A stretch of DNA of 37,916 nt from Candidatus Peribacteraceae bacterium. Its GTDB lineage: Bacteria > Patescibacteriota > Gracilibacteria > Peribacterales > Peribacteraceae. Location: NCBI GenBank assembly GCA_028711445.1, contig JAQTSD010000012.1, positions 1 through 37,916 of the forward strand, written 5' to 3'. Below the pieces are notes generated by a model. It was not told where the DNA came from, ran no database searches, and saw only the letters and a program-made list of their open reading frames with translations. This document shows, in pieces, positions 35,641-37,916 of this stretch. A program made the translations under genes and the position numbers. Each line of letters starts with the position of its first letter. Within the stretch, counting starts at the first letter, position 1.

Positions 35641-36515
35641 CCGATCCAGAGACCTCCTTGCCGGCCACACCTCCCGCCCCTCTGTCCGTACCACAGGACA
35701 CGAAGTCTGCCGAGAAGGAGAAACCTGTGGATGCCACACCCACCGATGAGGCAGCGGATGAGACTGAGATGGAAAGTGAGACTACTGAGCCGAAGGGCCC
35801 GCAATCCCTGCTCGACAAGCTCATGAAGAGTACAGTGCGCCAGCGCAAGCGCAATTCTGCCGCAGGAACGCAACGATATATTCCCATTGCGGAAATCCGC
35901 AACGACACAGTGCTCCTGAAGAACGCCGGCCTGCGCGCCGTGTTGCTCGTGGATCCTTTGAACTTCAATCTAAAAAGCGAGACGGAGCAGGAAGGCATCA
36001 TCGCTGGTTATCAGAACTTCCTCAATACACTCTCATTTCCCATTCAGATCATCATCCGGTCCACAAAAGTGAATATCGATCCATACATCGGTCAGATCAA
36101 GAGTAAGGCGGAGAAACACACCAATCCGTTGCTCAAGGAACAGGCCTACGCCTACGCTGCGTTCATCGAAAAACTCGTAGATGTGGCAGATATCATGCAA
36201 AAACGCTTCTACCTCGTCGTGCCACAAGACGACAAGCCGGCCAATCAAAATACCCTCTCCCAGTTCTTCAGTTGGATGAACGCCGATGATACCGCGCTCA
36301 AGGTGACGGAGCGAAACAAGCAATTCCTCGAACGCTCCATCCTGCTAAGGGACCGGGTGAACCTCGTGCAATCCGGTCTTCACAATGTCGGCATCGTTTC
36401 GCGCCGGCTCTCGACACACGAACTTATCGAGCTTTACTACGAGCTCTACAACCCCAAAACCAGTCAGGAGCAGAAGCTGCCGGCGACGCTGAATACGGAT
36501 AATTATTCCTTATAA
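35637..36515 (+). CDS. TraC-like domain protein (resembles VirB4 N-terminal domain, no ATPase motifs)
   Basis: RYIPIAEIRNDTVLLKNAGLRAVLLVDPLNFNLKSETEQEGIIAGYQNFLNTLSFPIQIIIRSTKVNIDPYI; no Walker motifs. Confidence 0.8.
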   Translation: MTDPETSLPATPPAPLSVPQDTKSAEKEKPVDATPTDEAADETEMESETTEPKGPQSLLDKLMKSTVRQRKRNSAAGTQRYIPIAEIRNDTVLLKNAGLRAVLLVDPLNFNLKSETEQEGIIAGYQNFLNTLSFPIQIIIRSTKVNIDPYIGQIKSKAEKHTNPLLKEQAYAYAAFIEKLVDVADIMQKRFYLVVPQDDKPANQNTLSQFFSWMNADDTALKVTERNKQFLERSILLRDRVNLVQSGLHNVGIVSRRLSTHELIELYYELYNPKTSQEQKLPATLNTDNYSL

Positions 36516-36708
36516 TCTGTAAGCCCAGACGATGGTTCGTCGTTCATGGCGCTGTTCTTCATCAGACCGTACATTCGACTTCTTTTATCCGCAAAACCGT
36601 TTGACTTTTAGCCGCAAAGATACGAAAGTATCCCCGATCCGGCTGTTGCTCGTGCAAGGACAGTCGTCGTCACCCCCCTATCCTTTCCACTTGCACCCCT
36701 CTTTCTCT

Positions 36709-37916
36709 ATGACAGTCAGTACAAAGAAACTCAGTCCTATGGAGGAGCTGTTGCGCTCCGGTCCGCCTATTGTGCGTGTCCGCCCCGGCGAGCTCGTCGA
36801 AGGCACCGTCGTCTTTCGAGGGAAGAACAAGCTGCTCCTCGACCTGCAGGGCAGCGCCACAGGGATCGTGAGCGGACGGGAGCTCCGAGACTCCTTCAAT
36901 ACCTTCAAAAATCTGAAAATAGGCGACGTGGTCTCCGCCATGGTGCTCGAGGAGGAGAACGACGAAGGCATGATCGTGCTCAGCCTGCGCATGGCGAGTC
37001 AGCAGAAGGTGTGGGACCGCTTCCACAGACTCATCGAGGAGCACCGTACCATGGAGTTCACCGCACAAGAGGCAAACAAAGGCGGTCTGCTCGCGAATAT
37101 CGATGGCATCCGCACCTTCCTGCCCGTGAGCCAGCTCGCTCCGGTACATTATCCGCGCGTGAACAATGCCGACGCGAGTGAGATCATTCATCGTCTCGGC
37201 AAGTACGTCGGCCACACTTTCCTCGTGAAGATCATCACGATGGACGAAGATGCGGGGAAGATCGTCGTATCCGAGCGTGAAGCGATGAGCGAGGAACGTT
37301 CCAAAGCCCTTGAACATCTGAAGATCGGCGACGCCAAGGAAGGCATCGTCACGGGCGTGGTGAAATTCGGTCTCTTTGTGGCCTTCGACGGCCTCGAGGG
37401 TCTCGTGCATATCTCGGAGATCGCCTGGGGTCACGTGAAGAACCCCGCCGAGTTCGCCGAAGTCGGAGACAAGGTGTCGGTGAAGATCATTGGCGTCGAC
37501 GGCGACAAACTCTCGCTGTCCATCAAGCAGCTCACGCAGGATCCGTGGGAAGAGATCGCCGAACGGTATCCCGTCGGTAAGAAAGTGAAAGGTACGGTCG
37601 TGCGTTTCGCCGATTACGGCGCTTTCATCAAGCTCGAGAAAGACATCAACGGTCTCGTGCACTTAACCGAACTCGCGCACCACAAAGTAACGGATCCTTC
37701 CGAAGTCCTCACGATCGGCCAGAAAGTCGATGCGCAAGTGATTAATATCGACGTCGATGAGCGTCGCATCGGCCTCTCCGTCAAAGCACTGAAGCCCATC
37801 GACAAAGAGACCCTCGAGCGCATCAAGAGGGAACGCGAGGAGGAAGAGGCGAAGAGAAAAGAGGAAAAAGCGATGAAGGAGTTTGCAGGTGCAACGAAGA
37901 ACGAAGAGGAAACCCC
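36709..37916 (+). CDS. rpsA: 30S ribosomal protein S1-like, four S1 domains, 3' end truncated by window
   Basis: Manual translation MTVSTKKLSPMEELLRSGPPIVRVRPGELVEGTVVFRGKNKLLLDL..., KEGIVTGVVKFGLFVAFDGLEGLVHISEIAWG, VKGTVVRFADYGAFIKLEKDINGLVHLTELA; open at window end, hence missing from the ORF track. Confidence 0.93.
   Translation, partial: MTVSTKKLSPMEELLRSGPPIVRVRPGELVEGTVVFRGKNKLLLDLQGSATGIVSGRELRDSFNTFKNLKIGDVVSAMVLEEENDEGMIVLSLRMASQQKVWDRFHRLIEEHRTMEFTAQEANKGGLLANIDGIRTFLPVSQLAPVHYPRVNNADASEIIHRLGKYVGHTFLVKIITMDEDAGKIVVSEREAMSEERSKALEHLKIGDAKEGIVTGVVKFGLFVAFDGLEGLVHISEIAWGHVKNPAEFAEVGDKVSVKIIGVDGDKLSLSIKQLTQDPWEEIAERYPVGKKVKGTVVRFADYGAFIKLEKDINGLVHLTELAHHKVTDPSEVLTIGQKVDAQVINIDVDERRIGLSVKALKPIDKETLERIKREREEEEAKRKEEKAMKEFAGATKNEEET

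Noticed and set aside
36670-37662. Minus-strand ORF of 330 aa opposite rpsA
   Set aside because: Antisense to a clear four-domain S1 protein; H/D/E-rich composition is typical of reverse-frame artefacts.
1-37916. Recoded UGA (code 25, as in Gracilibacteria)
   Set aside because: Several well-supported genes end at UGA at expected lengths and none needs UGA read-through.

Overview
This 37.9 kb window is dense, bacterial-type chromosomal sequence, probably from a Patescibacteria/CPR-like (Peregrinibacteria/Peribacteria-type) organism. That placement is inferred from gene content. UGA acts as a normal stop. Housekeeping genes include argS, metG, fmt, rbfA, ruvB, a DUF3276/PUR gene, tatD, dus, rplK, rplA, a clpC with a perfect CIRCE element, and a 3'-truncated rpsA. 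An envelope cluster has an alpha/beta hydrolase, a membrane-domain MurF-like ligase, a DegT-type aminotransferase and a FemAB-type transferase. T4SS-like parts are scattered: a VirB4/TraC ATPase, PrgI plus a separate TraC-like N-domain protein, and four VirB2/TrbC-like small membrane proteins. An SLH plus Ca-binding-repeat protein and five tRNAs or tRNA-like loci are also present. The main observations are: (1) a recurrent architecture in which a -10-like hexamer sits exactly 6-7 nt before the start codon of 16 genes, suggesting leaderless transcription and supporting one small ORF missing from the ORF track; (2) duplicated tRNA-Gly(CCC) 3' ends bounding a Nudix gene and a GIY-YIG remnant, resembling att-site scars; (3) rplK and rplA separated by a multi-TM protein gene; (4) a Mur ligase whose N-domain looks like a membrane domain; (5) a tandem-hairpin intergenic region; (6) a covarying hairpin repeat on both sides of clpC. 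Everything here was read by eye without database searches.
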